Positions 38,001 to 48,275 of a stretch of 64,000 nt of DNA are shown piece after piece. The DNA comes from Symbiodinium sp. CCMP2592 (lineage: Eukaryota > Sar > Dinophyceae > Suessiales > Symbiodiniaceae), in contig CAJNDT010003201.1 in assembly GCA_905221615.1 (NCBI GenBank), positions 277,001-341,000 on the forward strand. The letters run 5' to 3'. Within the stretch, counting starts at the first letter, position 1, and each line of letters starts with the position of its first letter. A model generated the notes under the pieces. It made no database searches and had not been told where the DNA came from. It saw only the letters and a program-made list of their open reading frames with translations. Position numbers and translations under genes: made by a program.

Positions 38001-41000
38001 TCAGCCGACCAGCATGCTATTCTTAAATGCGCAGAAGCCCTAAACCTGAAACCCTTAAACCCTATATACCGTCTTAGTGATTTAGGGCGTTGACGTGTTT
38101 GGGTCGAGGGTGTTGTACCGCAAGGTTTTGGAGCATGCGTCTTTATCGTTGATCTGAAGGTTCGGGCGCACGTTCGGGCGTCGCGAGCCTTGAGGTTTGA
38201 GGGGCTTTCGGAGTGTACAGGTTCAGGGTTCACGATTCTGAGGGTTCCCCAGCATTTAGGGTGTCATATAGGGGCCTGAATGATTAGAAGAGGGTTTTCC
38301 GGCATGTGATACTAGGGCTGTAGGACGACACTCTAAGACTAATGTTACAAATTCTGCAGGTCGCTATATGAAGGGCTCGAAGGTTTTGCCACCAGGTGGT
38401 CTTGATGATTCGAAGAGGGTTCGGGCGTAGCAATGTATAACTACTCATCTAGGGTTCAGGAGTTCGGGTGAGTTTAAAGTCCTGGCACCGACTGAAGCTG
38501 CATATGGTAACTCCCAATACTGAGTATTTCTGCATGTCGCAGTAGCTAGATGACTACCACGATGATGATTCTGTTCAGACCAAGCAAGGTTCTCGGATAA
38601 ATGAGCGACAGCAACATCCCCTCGTAGTCCATATAGAATCATACTGTAATACGGGCACGAAACCTTTCAAACTCTTGCCAAGTGCTCCAAGCAGCCGTGG
38701 AATCCGGTCGGAAACGGAGCACACCTTCGCACACACCCCAAACATCCCTAATGCTTCTGGTCCCAAACCTTAGAAACTTGCCTAGTTGTTGAATGACCTG
38801 GCCGCGCCGACAGTGCATTACCTTCCATGTGTGGGTGCAGTATGGTTGCCCAGGGAGGAGATGTGTTAACTTTAACTTAGTGGCTGAGTTCATAAGCCCC
38901 AAAAAGTGGACACTTTTAGTTTTATAGTGGGTCATATTCTCCCAAAAAGTGTAAAGTGTATCCACTCAGCTACTAAGTTAACAGTTCACGACTGCCCCCC
39001 GCAAACCGGCCAAAGGGGCCCACTCCGCTACTAAGCTTACCTACAGTAGAAGCCAGAAAGTTGGAATATCATTATCGTAACCCCTTTATGGTAAATTATA
39101 AGGTATCCTACCCTGAAACCATATTCCAACTTTCTGGAGTTCCCTTTAGTGCGAAAGATCAGTTTGTGGGCTTGGTCGAAGCGGCACAAGCTCAGAGGGC
39201 AAGCTGAAGTACGGAATAGTAACTACCGTCAAGTATCTTAGTTGTAGGAAAAAGCAAGGGAGCTATGGCATATCTCCTCAAGGCCTGGCATTGATGACGA
39301 ACTGTTCGACGGCTTAGAGAGAAGAACTGAGACCGTCTTGGAAGGGAGCATCAGACGCCATACTACAAAAGCCAGTCTTGAACCCCTAACCCAAAAAACA
39401 GCCTGGGATTCGGGTGTTGGGCTCCGACATGATTTTCAGGTTGGAGTGGGATTGATTAAAGGCAGTAGGCGGTTAGGCTCACGGTCACCCAAACCCTCAA
39501 GCCCTTACCTTGAACCCTTAGGCTCAGCCTCTAGGGCTTAGCATTTGAGGACTTTATAGGTAGAAAACCAGAAGGTGCGGGGTCAGGTGCTTTTGGTGAG
39601 AAGAAAAAACTTGGTGCGCGGAAAGGTCTATGTCCTTTAAGAACTGGGGTGCGGGGTTCAGGGTCTAGGGTTGAAGGGTGTGTGGTTTCGGATTGAAGGT
39701 TTCGGTTACGGGTGAACCCGAAGCCCTAAACCTAAACCCCCGAAACCCCCCCAAACCCCCTAAACCCCCGCTAAACCCTCTAAACACCCCCACCTTTAGA
39801 GAACCCTTATAGATACCGTATAGAACCCGTATTAAAACCTTACAGAACCTTTACAGAACCCTTATAAAACCCCTAAACCAACCCTCAACCCTACAGAACC
39901 CTTAAAAGAACCCTTATAAACCCACTTATAGCTACCCATGAGCCTCCAAGTAACCCTTATAGAACCCTTGTAGAACCTTTACAGAACCTTTATAGAACCC
40001 TTACAGAACCTTTTTGTTGTTCCATTGCAGAACCTTTACAGAACCCTTACAGAACCTTTATAGAACCTTTATAGAACCTTTGCAGAACCTTTGTAGAACC
40101 TACCCTTGTAGAACCCGTGTAGTGAAACCCCAGGGAGCTTGGAGGATCATGGGACTTAGTAAGTAAGGTTATAAGTGCTTTAACTGGGGTTATAAGTATA
40201 GTTACCCTAATTATAGCCCTAGTTACTAAGTCCCATGATCCTTTAAGTAGATCCTATAAAACCCATCTTATAATAGAACCCTATAGATCCCTTTAAAAGG
40301 GGCCCTTTAAGGAACCCTAGATATGTAGGGCCTTTATCCTCACGGGCACCCCCAAGGAGGCCTCAACGGTTTGAGCCACAGCCGGGCAGATCGCTGCCGG
40401 CTCCTCGAAGCGAGGCTTCAGGGGGGCGGTTTAGGGTTTAGGGTTTAGGGTTGAGGGTTTAGGGTTTAGGGTTTAGGGGGCGTCCTTTTTCAAGGGTACT
40501 CTAAGGGCCCCTTTCAGGGATCTATAGGGGGCCTTTAAAAAGGGTTCAGGGGCCTGATTAAAAGGTTTACTTTAGGGCTTGAGGTTTTAGGGTTGAGAGT
40601 TTTAGGGTTTGAGGGTTTAGGGTTTAGGGGGTGGGGCAAATGGCTTCACTTGGTTTTAAGGATTAGCTTGAGTGATTTTAGGGCTTCTTTGACAATTGAG
40701 GGTTCCTATAAAGGGTATATACTATGCGGGCTCTTGAGGGTGCGGCATACTTGGAGGTTCAGGGAGCTTAGCACTTATACCTCTACGTACCAAGTCCCAT
40801 GAACCTCCAGGTCTGGCTTTGTAGTCTTTGGGGTTTTTGCGTTTTGTTAGGGGTTCCTACAAAGGGTACTATACAGGTTCTTAAACGGGCTCCGACCAGA
40901 GGTTATGGCCTTACAGGTTTAGGGGTTCAGAGTCTTGTAGGGTTTACGGCTTTTGCTTTTCCCGGGCTTTTTAGCTTGCTTGGTTGGACGGGTTCGCAAA

Positions 41001-41125
41001 GGGTTCCTATACTGGTTTCTATAGGGGTTGTAAGGGCTTTCTGACGTTTAGGATTGGTTTTAGGAGCCGGCTCCTGCTCAGCCAGCACGGCCAAGTTGCT
41101 GGGCCGTAGCGCCTCCAACGTCCCG
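33301..41125 (-). CDS. Eight-exon 3' part of a hypothetical gene
   Basis: Exons 41083-41125, 40344-40403, 38983-39040, 38822-38875, 38664-38781, 37947-37985, 35670-35748 and 33301-33393 chain in phase to TAG 33301-33303 (543 nt plus one leading base, 181 codons). Peptide pieces: LEALRPSNLAVL; EPAAICPAVAQTVEASLGVP; VSLVAEWAPLAGLRGAVVN; FLRFGTRSIRDVWGVCEGVL; PDSTAAWSTWQEFE; LALCESAEGVQKAAAALADR; DGKRILVATDSALGGLQLL. Several junctions have AG followed by G. Two introns are short (38782-38821, 40 nt) or an introner (38876-38982). The 5' end is not found; exons at 44-48 kb may belong. Stop to the next ATG is only 262 bp. No family recognised. The intron 35749-37946 holds the largest telomere-like tract. 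Confidence 0.48.
33556..33590 (-). CDS. Possible tiny exon
   Basis: PCKIIAKTTTPC between aaaaag/CCC and GC/gtaact. It lies in the 2.3-kb intron before the last exon of the eight-exon gene but its phase does not fit the chain, so it may be alternative or chance. Confidence 0.2.
34427..34630 (-). CDS. Small ORF, 67 codons, possibly spliced
   Basis: ATG at 34630 gives MDLQIAYSVWERCKTK, then a GT donor (gtaagc) at 34581. Unspliced it stays open to TGA at 34427 (ending VGQQDIGLPFGVVA). Two possible introns (gtaagc to tttag; gtaagg to tcgag) also keep frame. It lies inside the intron 33394-35669 of the eight-exon gene model. No family recognised. Confidence 0.3.
   Translation of the reverse strand: MDLQIAYSVWERCKTKCKLLKSSRVLKAFSLHPKRNTPNPLNLPGKACIKLVEVGQQDIGLPFGVVA
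34857..35015. repeat. (AT)n and (CA)n microsatellites
   Basis: Short (AT)n at 34857-34873 and a long (AC)n at 34952-35014. Histidine/threonine-rich frames are artefacts. Confidence 0.9.
35128..35240. repeat. Fold-back element, family B
   Basis: Complete copy in the 35.7-33.4 kb intron. Confidence 0.8.
35360..35650. repeat. Degenerate AACCCTTA/GAACCCTA repeat
   Basis: About 290 bp of drifting units such as GAACCCTTAAAGGAACCCTA. It looks like decayed telomere-like and fold-back arm sequence. No gene. Confidence 0.7.
35776..36110 (+). repeat. Largest interstitial telomere-like tract, TTTAGGGGG variant
   Basis: About 335 bp of TTTAGGGGG with interspersed TTTAGGG units. Higher-order blocks (5-7 long units then one short unit) recur, suggesting expansion in place by replication slippage or unequal exchange. 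Confidence 0.9.
36197..36392. repeat. Fold-back element, family B, plus a solo right arm
   Basis: Complete copy at 36197-36320, then an isolated arm CTACCCATGAACCTCCAAGT at 36374-36393. Between 36400 and 37200 only CCCTAAA-like DNA and a C17 run near 36963 are visible. Confidence 0.7.
37200..37262 (+). repeat. Interstitial telomere-like tract
   Basis: TTTAGGG/TTTAGGGG units. Confidence 0.85.
37402..37514. repeat. Fold-back element, family B
   Basis: Complete copy with both arms. Confidence 0.8.
37672..37882. repeat. Family A fragment followed by family C element
   Basis: A family-A copy lacking its left arm (37672-37772), directly followed by a family-C copy (37773-37882, GGGGAACTAAAGGTTAACC). 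The same A-end/C-start wording TACTTGTCG occurs at the nested site near 26830. Confidence 0.6.
38876..38982 (-). repeat. Introner-like element, family G (107 nt, GT-AG)
   Basis: Second family-G copy. The element is flanked by TTAA on both sides. The intron runs from AACT/gttaac to actaag/TT, so the donor comes from the target and the acceptor from the element. Confidence 0.6.
39051..39139. repeat. Fold-back element, family F
   Basis: Perfect terminal inverted repeat CCAGAAAGTTGGAATAT with an AT-rich centre. The inverted second copy is at 52596-52679. It lies just 5' of the exon at 38983-39040. A peptide-like stretch LCRFDQAHKLIFRTKG abuts its other side (39140-39190), but its phase could not be joined. 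Confidence 0.75.
39780..40130. repeat. Degenerate AGAACCCTTAC/AGAACCTTT repeat
   Basis: Drifting roughly 11-bp units over 350 bp with one solo family-B arm at 39920-39953. No gene. Confidence 0.7.
40137..40250. repeat. Fold-back element, family A
   Basis: Complete copy; a longer outer arm follows at 40251-40320, the inverse of 32100-32167. Confidence 0.8.
40433..40480 (+). repeat. Interstitial telomere-like tract
   Basis: (TTTAGGG)n beside the exon at 40344-40403. Confidence 0.85.
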
Positions 41126-41159
41126 CTTGAGCTTGGAAGGATCGTCAGGGCTTCGGGGT

Positions 41160-41335
41160 TTAGGGGTTTAGAGCTTAGGGGTTTAGGGGTATGCGGGTTT
41201 AGGGGTTTGGGGGTGGGTTTAGCGTTTTAGGGGTTTACGGGTCTAGGGGTTTAGGGGTTTAGGGTTTAAGGGTTTAGGGGTTTGGGGTTTGGGGTTTAGG
41301 GTTTTGGGGTTTAGGCGTTTACGGGTTTAGGGGTT
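41160..41335 (+). repeat. Interstitial telomere-like tract, TTTAGGGG variants
   Basis: Degenerate TTTAGGGG/TTTACGGG units over 175 bp. Confidence 0.85.
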
Positions 41336-41395
41336 GCGGCCTTAGCTTTTATGGGTTGGAGGGTCTGGGATCTAATTCGGGGTCCACGGTGCAGG

Positions 41396-41586
41396 TTAGG
41401 TTAGGGCTAGGGTGGTGGGATTTGTTGGGGATTGCAACTGCATACTCTGGCAGCAATGACTCGATTCAATCAGACTGTACACCTACTGTACGCCCCCAGC
41501 CATACACATTGTGTGAGACTATACTATCTGCACAGGCAGAGCAGGTGTGGCCGTCTGTAATACAAAAGGACAAGTTGAACCATTAA
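41396..41586 (+). CDS. Candidate plus-strand exon with stop
   Basis: Open frame after gtgcag/G to TAA 41584-41586. The second half is protein-like with purine-first codons (GIATAYSGSNDSIQSDC; CETILSAQAEQVWPSVIQKD). The first codons run through TTAGGG-like DNA and are doubtful. It would be opposite to the neighbouring genes. Confidence 0.28.
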
Positions 41587-41626
41587 TCACATGAAGTGTA
41601 ACCCACTGGGCACACGGTATATACAT

Positions 41627-42075
41627 GTGCATATATATATATATAGGTGTATACATATATATATATATATACACATATATACGCACCTTTACACTTCTTT
41701 ATTTGTATGTCCCTTCATCTACTTACGCGTAGACTTACATGTTTACTCATTAGTTCCTTTGCTTATGTTAATACGTAGGTATCCACCTTTGCATTCCAAA
41801 TGCGCCAACCCTCTGCCCATTCAGGCAAGACTTCGGCATACACACGAAAACCTGGGTACCGCAAGGGAGGGTAGCATATATAAATGTACACATATACATA
41901 CACACATATGCACACATATGCATTTTTGTGCATGTGTGTGTATGTGAGTATGTGTGTATGTGTGTATGTGTGTATGTGTGTATGTGTGTGTACACACACA
42001 CGCATACACTGTGCATACATATTCGTTTACACATGTGTATATATATATATATATGTGTGTGTGTATGCATAAAAA
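41627..42075. repeat. (AT)n, (AC)n and (TG)n microsatellite cluster
   Basis: Composite AT/AC/GT dinucleotide tracts at 41627-41695 and 41876-42070. Many overlapping Tyr/His/Cys-rich frames on both strands are artefacts. Confidence 0.9.
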
Positions 42076-42239
42076 CGCACACATATGCATCAATATTGTG
42101 CCCCGCGACATGCACCCTTGGCTCTTGCAGCCTCAGGTGAGGGTTCAGCCCCTGACCTTAAACCCTGGACCCCCAAAACCACAAAACCTGGAAGCCAAAA
42201 CCCTGCTGTGACTTGCTAAGAACGGAGCCTTGACCCCAT

Positions 42240-42420
42240 AACCCTAACCCCTAAACCCTAAACCATAAACCATAAACCCGACACCCCAAAACCCTGAACC
42301 CTGAACCCTTTAACTACCAAAAACCTCGTAAGCCCTAAACCCGAAACCCGAAACCCTAAACCCTGAACCCTTTAACTACCAAATCTCGGAAACCCTAAAC
42401 CCTAAACCTATCGGCTCTGA
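42240..42420 (-). repeat. Interstitial telomere-like tract (CCCTAAA orientation)
   Basis: Degenerate CCCTAAA/CCCGAAA units, with a tandem duplication of a roughly 60-bp segment ending AACCCTTTAACTACCAAA (two copies at about 42300 and 42370). Confidence 0.8.
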
Positions 42421-42556
42421 AATCCGTCAACTGCTAGTCCTAATATAGGGGACTTAATACTTAGAATAGGGTTTCGGGGCACGTCATAGGTTCATATACT
42501 TTAATTGTAGCAAGGAACCTACAAAAACAGTTTAGGCAATTATTAAGGACCCTGTA

Positions 42557-42751
42557 TCAGACTCCCTGAGAGGGCCTTTTCCTCGCCATTATCCAGCCGC
42601 ACATGCCAGCGCTCACCTCGCGGCGCCAAGCCTTGTCTTCGTAGGGCTTACAGAAGTTTTGACGGGGTGCGGGAAGGGCTATCCGAGGTTGAATATTAAC
42701 TTTATTGGAATCTTGCGTTTCATAAAGATGTTCAACCGGATGCTTATGCAA
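42557..42751 (-). CDS. Candidate exon(s), hypothetical protein
   Basis: Sixty-four-codon open frame, VEHLYETQDSNKVNIQPRIA near the start and KAWRREVSAGMCGWIMARKR near the end, stop at 42557. A GT donor (gtaagc) and an AG-G acceptor inside could split it. It might lie in the gene continued at 41125. A family-H element is adjacent (42436-42550). Confidence 0.35.
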   Translation of the reverse strand: MHKHPVEHLYETQDSNKVNIQPRIALPAPRQNFCKPYEDKAWRREVSAGMCGWIMARKRPSQGV

Positions 42752-43125
42752 GCATTCTGCTGAGATCCCTCAGGATTTGGTAGCCAAACAGGAGGTTATG
42801 CTTTTGGGATTAGGGTCCCGGGTTTCAAGTTGAGAGTTCGACTAAGTGGTCGTCAGGTCGCGCTATTCAAAACAAGGTTATTGTCCAACACGGTTTGGTT
42901 GACATCTACAAATCCGTTATCCCAACTGAGCAGTCTCGTATGAAACGCTGCACTCCCCGAAACTCCCCGAACCCTAGACCCTCAACCAGCCTAATTAAAC
43001 CCTGAAACCCCCAGGACCCAATTGAGTTTACGCGTAATTATTGGCAGAAGCTGAGGGGGTGTTTCGACATGTCTTGCGATGGGCTTCCACTGAGGTGTCT
43101 GCCAACGCGAAGTGAGTTCTAAAGT

Positions 43126-43505
43126 ATGCCGCTGGAATTTGCGACTGAAGAAGGTGCAAGGCAGAAGGAGCAGAATGTCAATCTCGCAAGAGTAGTCATC
43201 ACGTCAACATCAGTCGTGACCCGTACTGTTCTTCAATGTACAGACTAGAAGAGTTCTGTCGAACCTTAGTAACAACATGTTCAAAAATCAAACACATCCC
43301 GCTTGAACGAGAGATCCAGAACCCAAGAACGAGCGTCGCCGTTAAAACTCTTGTCGTTAGCACTGTGCTCCGATCAGTGATGATACCGTCGACTGGACGA
43401 TGTGCTGCCCCTGCCCCTGCTCTGCCCTGCCAGCCACCCTTCCCGAAAAATAGAAAACCCTCTGAGGCCGAATCCTTTCAACCCCAAGCCCTAAACCCTC
43501 TATAG
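43126..43505 (+). CDS. Candidate plus-strand exons
   Basis: From ATG 43126 a 40-codon frame reads MPLEFATEEGARQKEQNVNL and ends at TAG 43246-43248. An overlapping frame from 43236 continues 89 codons (KHIPLEREIQNPRTSVAVKT). A GT donor within the first and AG sites in the second could link them. Codon pattern (purine-first) favours this strand, but the minus strand also has open stretches. Confidence 0.33.
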
Positions 43506-43702
43506 GGTTTAGGGCATACAGTAGGGGTTTAAGGGTTTGGGGCTTTAGGGTTTAGGGTCTAGGGCTTAGGGGACTTCTGGGCTTCAAAGGAACAAGTTCG
43601 AGACCAGCCCTTGAAACTTCACCCCCGCAAGGAGCCGAACGCCGACCGCAGTCCACATCAAACACAGTATGACAGTGTATAAGATCACTGCTCAATACTA
43701 TA

Positions 43703-43705
<3 letters not shown>

Positions 43706-43742
<37 letters not shown>

Positions 43743-43860
43743 GCATATATATATATATGTGTGTACATAACAGTGTCTATGTACATGTACATGTACATGT
43801 ACATGTATATGTATATGCATATGTAAATGTATATGTATACGTATACGTATATGTATATGC

Positions 43861-43895
<35 letters not shown>

Positions 43896-43933
43896 CATAT
43901 GCATATGCATATGTATATGTATATGTATATGTC

Positions 43934-43972
<39 letters not shown>

Positions 43973-44000
43973 TTATGTGTATATCTATGTGTATATGCAT
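43706..44000. repeat. (AT)n and (ATGTAT)n microsatellite
   Basis: Long AT-rich hexanucleotide repeat TATATG/CATATG. Tyr/Val/Ile/His-rich frames on both strands are artefacts. Confidence 0.9.
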
Positions 44001-44099
44001 ACACATACAAAGCAGTTTAATTGAAAAACCTGAACAGAAGAAACACGACGCTGCACGCGGCCAGGAGGCAGACTGCCTGCTTGACAAGCATGTTTCAAA

Positions 44100-44262
44100 G
44101 GGGCAAAGGAGGGACCCTTAATGGGGACCCCTACCCTATAATGGGCTATATAATGGGTATATAATAGCTATATTAAGGGTATATACCTAGGGGTCCTTAC
44201 CTTTTACCCTTGGAATGTTAAGTCATAGGGACCCGTAACGGGTGGTAGGAGGAGGGGGGGTA
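44100..44262. repeat. Fold-back element, family L
   Basis: AT-rich palindrome with GGGACCCCTACCC and GGTAGGAGG arms and TATAATGGGTATATAATAGC centre. Confidence 0.45.
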
Positions 44263-44471
44263 GGGTTTGGGGTTAGGGTTGAGGGTACTATGCTTCCTGA
44301 AAGAGGCCTTATTAGACCCTTGTCAAGTCCTTATTACCTGCCGCTTAACCCCCCGAACCAAGAGTCCTTATGATTAAGGGGCACTCAAGTGTGAAGATTT
44401 GGTAAAACAGATCACCAAATGGCCCCAACTGAGTGTGCACCATCACGTACCACTAAGCCCTTGTCTACTGA

Positions 44472-44515
44472 GTCTAGGGTTTAGGGTTTAGGGTTTAGGG
44501 TTTAGGGTTTAGGGA
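44472..44515 (+). repeat. Interstitial telomere-like tract
   Basis: Six perfect TTTAGGG units. Confidence 0.9.
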
Positions 44516-44853
44516 CTGCTTTCGTCCCTTTGGGTTTCACGGTTGATGGCTTTTTGTCTTTGCACCTTTCCGGCGTTTGCGAACTGAGAAGAAAGCGGAC
44601 TTCGGCTTTAGGGTTCAGCGTTCAGGGCGTAAGGTTCCGGGTTCAGGGTATTTTTTTTTAAGTGCAATGACTCTTTCTGCTCCGCGCGACGGTTCAGGTT
44701 TTTTTTTACGGTTCCTGGTTTAGAGTTCAGGGTTTTGGGTTAGGTGTTTAATCACAGCTCATCGGGACCGACCTCCAACTCCCTATCCAATAAACTTTCA
44801 ACAAACCCCAAAAACCCTGTCTTCCTGGAATCTCGGGTCCGACCTTCAAATTC

Positions 44854-45036
44854 CTAAACAATAAAGCCTAAAAGCCCTCTCTTCCTGGAGAAAACGCCCC
44901 GGACTGCCGAACCCCTACACCCAAGACCTCCCCACATCCTCGGAACCTCCATCAGACCCCTTAAACGAGCCATGGATGCCCGTCCCGGTGTCCCGCGAGG
45001 GTTGGCGGGAAGCAGCCGGCTCGACGACTCTTCCAC
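44854..45036 (-). CDS. Candidate exon, hypothetical protein
   Basis: Sixty codons open, protein-like in the first forty (EESSSRLLPANPRGTPGRAS, then MARLRGLMEVPRMWGG). Upstream AG at GGCCAAG could be the acceptor. The end is unclear. From 45050 to 45588 nothing gene-like was found beyond degenerate CCCTATAGATCCC text. Confidence 0.33.
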   Translation of the reverse strand: MEESSSRLLPANPRGTPGRASMARLRGLMEVPRMWGGLGCRGSAVRGVFSRKRGLLGFIV

Positions 45037-45588
45037 TTGGCCACGAAGGGTGTTGGCAGTTTAACGCATCTTCTTCCAACGCCTCTCAGCATCCTCGTGT
45101 TGGCAAGTTGACTTAGTACGCCCGGCAAGCCAGGTTGTAAGCTGTGTAAGCTAACCCTCCGGTGGGTTTTGTGTCGTCTATGCTCGTGTGCAAGATAGCA
45201 AGTACGGTAGGCTACCCCTAAAGCCCCAAACTCGCAACCCTACAAACCACCAACCTCCCTACTAACCAAAGGTAAGACTACCCCTATAGATCCCATTATA
45301 AGGAACCCCTATAGATCCCTTTAAGGAGCCCTACTGATCCCTTTAATAAGCAACCGAAGCCTCGGCCCCCTCCCTTGAAAACCTGAAAGGCCCTTGCACG
45401 GCCTCACGGCCATTGAGCACCGCCGACTTCAATCCGAAGAGGCTTACTAGCCTTGCTTCGGAGCAAGGTCTTTAAGGCTTCTAGGACTGTGGGGTCCCAT
45501 TCTTTTTAGGGCTCCTTAAAAGGGTCCCTTAAAGGGATCTATAGGGTGGTTTTTAGGGCTCCTTAAGAGGGTCCCTTAAAGGGATCTA

Positions 45589-45704
45589 TACTTGGAGAGT
45601 CATGGGACTTAGTAAGTAAGGTTGTAAGTACCTTGCTTGGGGTTCTAAGTATAGTAACCCTAACTATAACCCTAGTTACGAAGTCCCATGATCCTTTAAG
45701 TAGG
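45589..45704. repeat. Fold-back element, family A
   Basis: Complete copy. Confidence 0.8.
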
Positions 45705-45812
45705 GCTTTGGGGTCACGTGGAGTTACTATGAGGCTACTACAAGGATTACTTCTACGAGTTACCGCAACGGCTTTCAGGGCTCCAGGAGCTTTGAGGCCG
45801 TAGGGTCTCTAC

Positions 45813-45952
45813 CATCATAGGGACCCTTAACGGGGTAGGGGGGCCGTGATTCCTGCAATAAAGACTTCACAAGACCCAGTTAAGCAAGTATAGTCCCCTA
45901 CCCCCCTCCCCCTGAGTCACCCCCCCTACCCCCCGTAAGGGCCCCTATGATA
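45813..45952. repeat. Fold-back element, family L
   Basis: Arms ATCATAGGGACCCTTA / TAAGGGCCCCTATGAT with GGGGTAGGGGGG / CCCCCCTACCCCCC inside. Best-preserved copy of the family. Confidence 0.65.
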
Positions 45953-46122
45953 CCAGGGTTACTCATACGAGTAAGTATCAGGGCTTATCCTGTGGGGAGC
46001 TGTAGGCTTCGAGGGTTCTAGGGGAAGGGCCTTACCGCTTTAGGTTGCCATGAACCCCTTTCTGTGGCTATGGCTCAGGGTTTGGAGGTTTCTGAGGTTT
46101 TGGGATATGGGGCTCTGCACAC

Positions 46123-46181
46123 TTTGGGTCCACGGCCATCAGGGACAGAATGTCTGCCGGGCGCACACGATTTTGTACGGG
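46123..46181 (-). CDS. Candidate exon, 19 codons
   Basis: Between taaaaag/CCC and AA/gtgtgc: PVQNRVRPADILSLMAVDP, helix-like with purine-first codons. A second minus frame from MVPLVNAALKSPYK is also open here. Confidence 0.38.
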
Positions 46182-46484
46182 CTTTTTAGAGCGGCGTTGA
46201 CAAGGGGCACCATCTGCATGGGTTTTCACAAGGGGGTTAAAGGTCTTAGGTGGTTAGAACTTTGTGGTTTTACGCTGGGGGCGTCTCTTCTCCTGCAGAC
46301 TCTACAGGGTCAGGACCCCGCCCCATTGCAGGGCTTCGGCAGTGAAGCCTAACAGCAAGGCCCGGGTATATAAGATAATGAAAGAAATACACAGATGAGA
46401 CGTTAGACTCCTGTACTGTTCGAAGTTTCGGGGTTTGGGCTTCTGGAATTTGGGGTTCAAAGGGTTGGCGTTCATGAAACCCTG

Positions 46485-46790
46485 TTACCCCTCAAAAACC
46501 TCATAGACAGCCTCATAAGACCTTTCTACAAACCTGCACAAAGCCCAAACCTGCAAAGCCCCCTCAACCAAGAAGACTAAGCCTGGCTGTTCCCAGCCAA
46601 GGAACAAGCCCTGCTTCAAAGAGACCTGCTGCATACTTGGGGCCTTACTTGGAGGATCGGGGGACTTCGTAAGTGGCTTATAAGTAGCTTCTGTTGGGGG
46701 TATTACAAGCAAGTATGTGGCTCTGGCTAGCTTTCTTAGAGCCCTGCCTAGTAGGTCCACTGACCATACTTGTAAGTAAGGTTACTGTAC
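46485..46790 (-). CDS. Candidate exon plus partial family-A element
   Basis: A frame ending at TGA/TAG near 46485 reads QQVSLKQGLFLGWEQPGL and ERSYEAVYEVFEG. Its 5' side runs into a degenerate family-A element (46646-46790), so the real exon would begin at gcagcag/GTC near 46630. Confidence 0.28.
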
Positions 46791-47202
46791 AAGGGAGCAT
46801 CATTTGAACCCTTTGACTACGATCTAGGGAGTTTCAAAACAAGCATAGATTGGAGGAGCTTTCGAAGATGATGTTTAATAGTCATTCAGGCCCCAAATTT
46901 ACAAGTAGTTGAGTGTAGTTGTGAGACTTTAAGCGGCAGCAGGGCGCAGAGCTCCGAAAGAGCTAGGGTATGTTAATTTTGAGATATGGAGTTCGGGAAT
47001 TTGGGGATAAGGGGCTGGTTGGGTCAGAGAGGTTTCAGGCTCTCGGCCTGTTCTGCAGGCCGCTCGTGCTCTGGCTTTCTAGATTCGGCCGTTGGATTGT
47101 CAGGGCTTGGGGGTTTTAAGGTTCAAGGCTTCCGGTGAATTCGGGGTTCCGACACGTATCAAGGCTTGAACGATCTCCTACGACTGTACTAACAAGATCC
47201 CT

Positions 47203-47400
47203 ATGCTACCCTGCAACCAACCCAAAATGACGAGCAAATCATTTCAAACCCTCCCAAATGAGCTACTAAAGCCATGCCACTTCCACAAAGCCCCAAACCC
47301 TAAACCAGGGCTGTTACAGATTTCCGGCCCGTTTGGCTTTCAAGCTTCAACGGAGACCCAATTTAATGCACTAGTGGTCTTGGCAGGACCAGCAGTGTAG
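47203..47400 (+). CDS. Candidate plus-strand exon
   Basis: Frame to TAG 47398-47400. After ttacag/ATT the peptide ISGPFGFQASTETQFNALVV is credible. The opposite strand is mostly closed here, which favours plus. Confidence 0.33.
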   Translation: MLPCNQPKMTSKSFQTLPNELLKPCHFHKAPNPKPGLLQISGPFGFQASTETQFNALVVLAGPAV

Positions 47401-47681
47401 GGCTTAGGGCTTACGGTGAACTCTTGTTGAAAGCGCAAAATCTTGAAGAGAAAAGATGGCACTCACGATGATGATCAAAGTCACCGGCCCTCATGCTGCT
47501 CCCATGCAATCGCAACCACCGCTGAACCCCAACACTCGAGATACAGTCAAGTCCTCAAACCCAACAACAAAAAGCACAGACCACATACCTAAGCCTAAAC
47601 TCCTACACCACTCCATTCCCCGCTCTCCCCCTTCCCCTACTTGATACAAAAACACCCTAAACCCTAAACCCTAAACAGAAC

Positions 47682-47736
47682 CCGCCTCCAGGTTCTCTGC
47701 CTTCAGAAGCACCTCGCCGTGGTTCTCCACAGCGAC
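47682..47736 (-). CDS. Candidate exon, 18 codons
   Basis: After cttcag/G to GG/gttctg: VAVENHGEVLLKAENLEAG. Beta-strand-like, acidic. Flanked by telomere-like CCCTAAA DNA. May belong to the gene that ends at 33301. Confidence 0.42.
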
Positions 47737-48091
47737 CTGAAGGGGAGAGCTTGGGGGCAAGAGGAGCACGCGTTTGCTTAGGGGCCTCAACGCTTCAGGG
47801 TTTAAAAAGTTGGTTTCGAGTTCTAGGGCCTACGGCTTTAGGAAGATTTCTGGTCAATTTTTGTGGTGGGTTTTTGCATTTTCAGGACGTACTAGTGGGT
47901 GTAAGGCAGTGTAAGAGCTTGCGAACTTTCTTCTGAAGTGGTCGGCCTCATGGTAACTTACAATTTCAGGATCACGCAGTCAGTCAGGCCCAGACAATAT
48001 TCAGTCGCATTAAATGTCCGGCTCATTAAGGTGACAGTTTTTGCATGTGCGCTATATCTGACGTGTCTCGGAGGTTTAGGATTGAGGAAAG

Positions 48092-48275
48092 TACTTAAAG
48101 GATCATGGGGCTTAGTGACTAGGGTTACAATCAGGGTAACTATACCTATAACCTATAACCCCATTTGAGGTACTTATAACCTTACTAAGTCTCCCCTCTA
48201 AGGGTACTTTATAGGAATCCCCATTAAGGGACCTACTTTTTGTCCCATTTTTGTCCCATGATCCTGCAGGTAGGG
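48092..48275. repeat. Family A element interrupted near its right arm
   Basis: Left arm and centre at 48092-48200 and right arm CCCATGATCCTGCAGG at 48256-48271 are separated by about 55 bp rich in CCCATTTTTGTCCC, a likely insertion or duplication. Confidence 0.6.

Noticed and set aside
41627-44020. Overlapping Tyr/His/Val/Ile-rich frames
   Set aside because: Dinucleotide and hexanucleotide microsatellites are open in most frames by construction.
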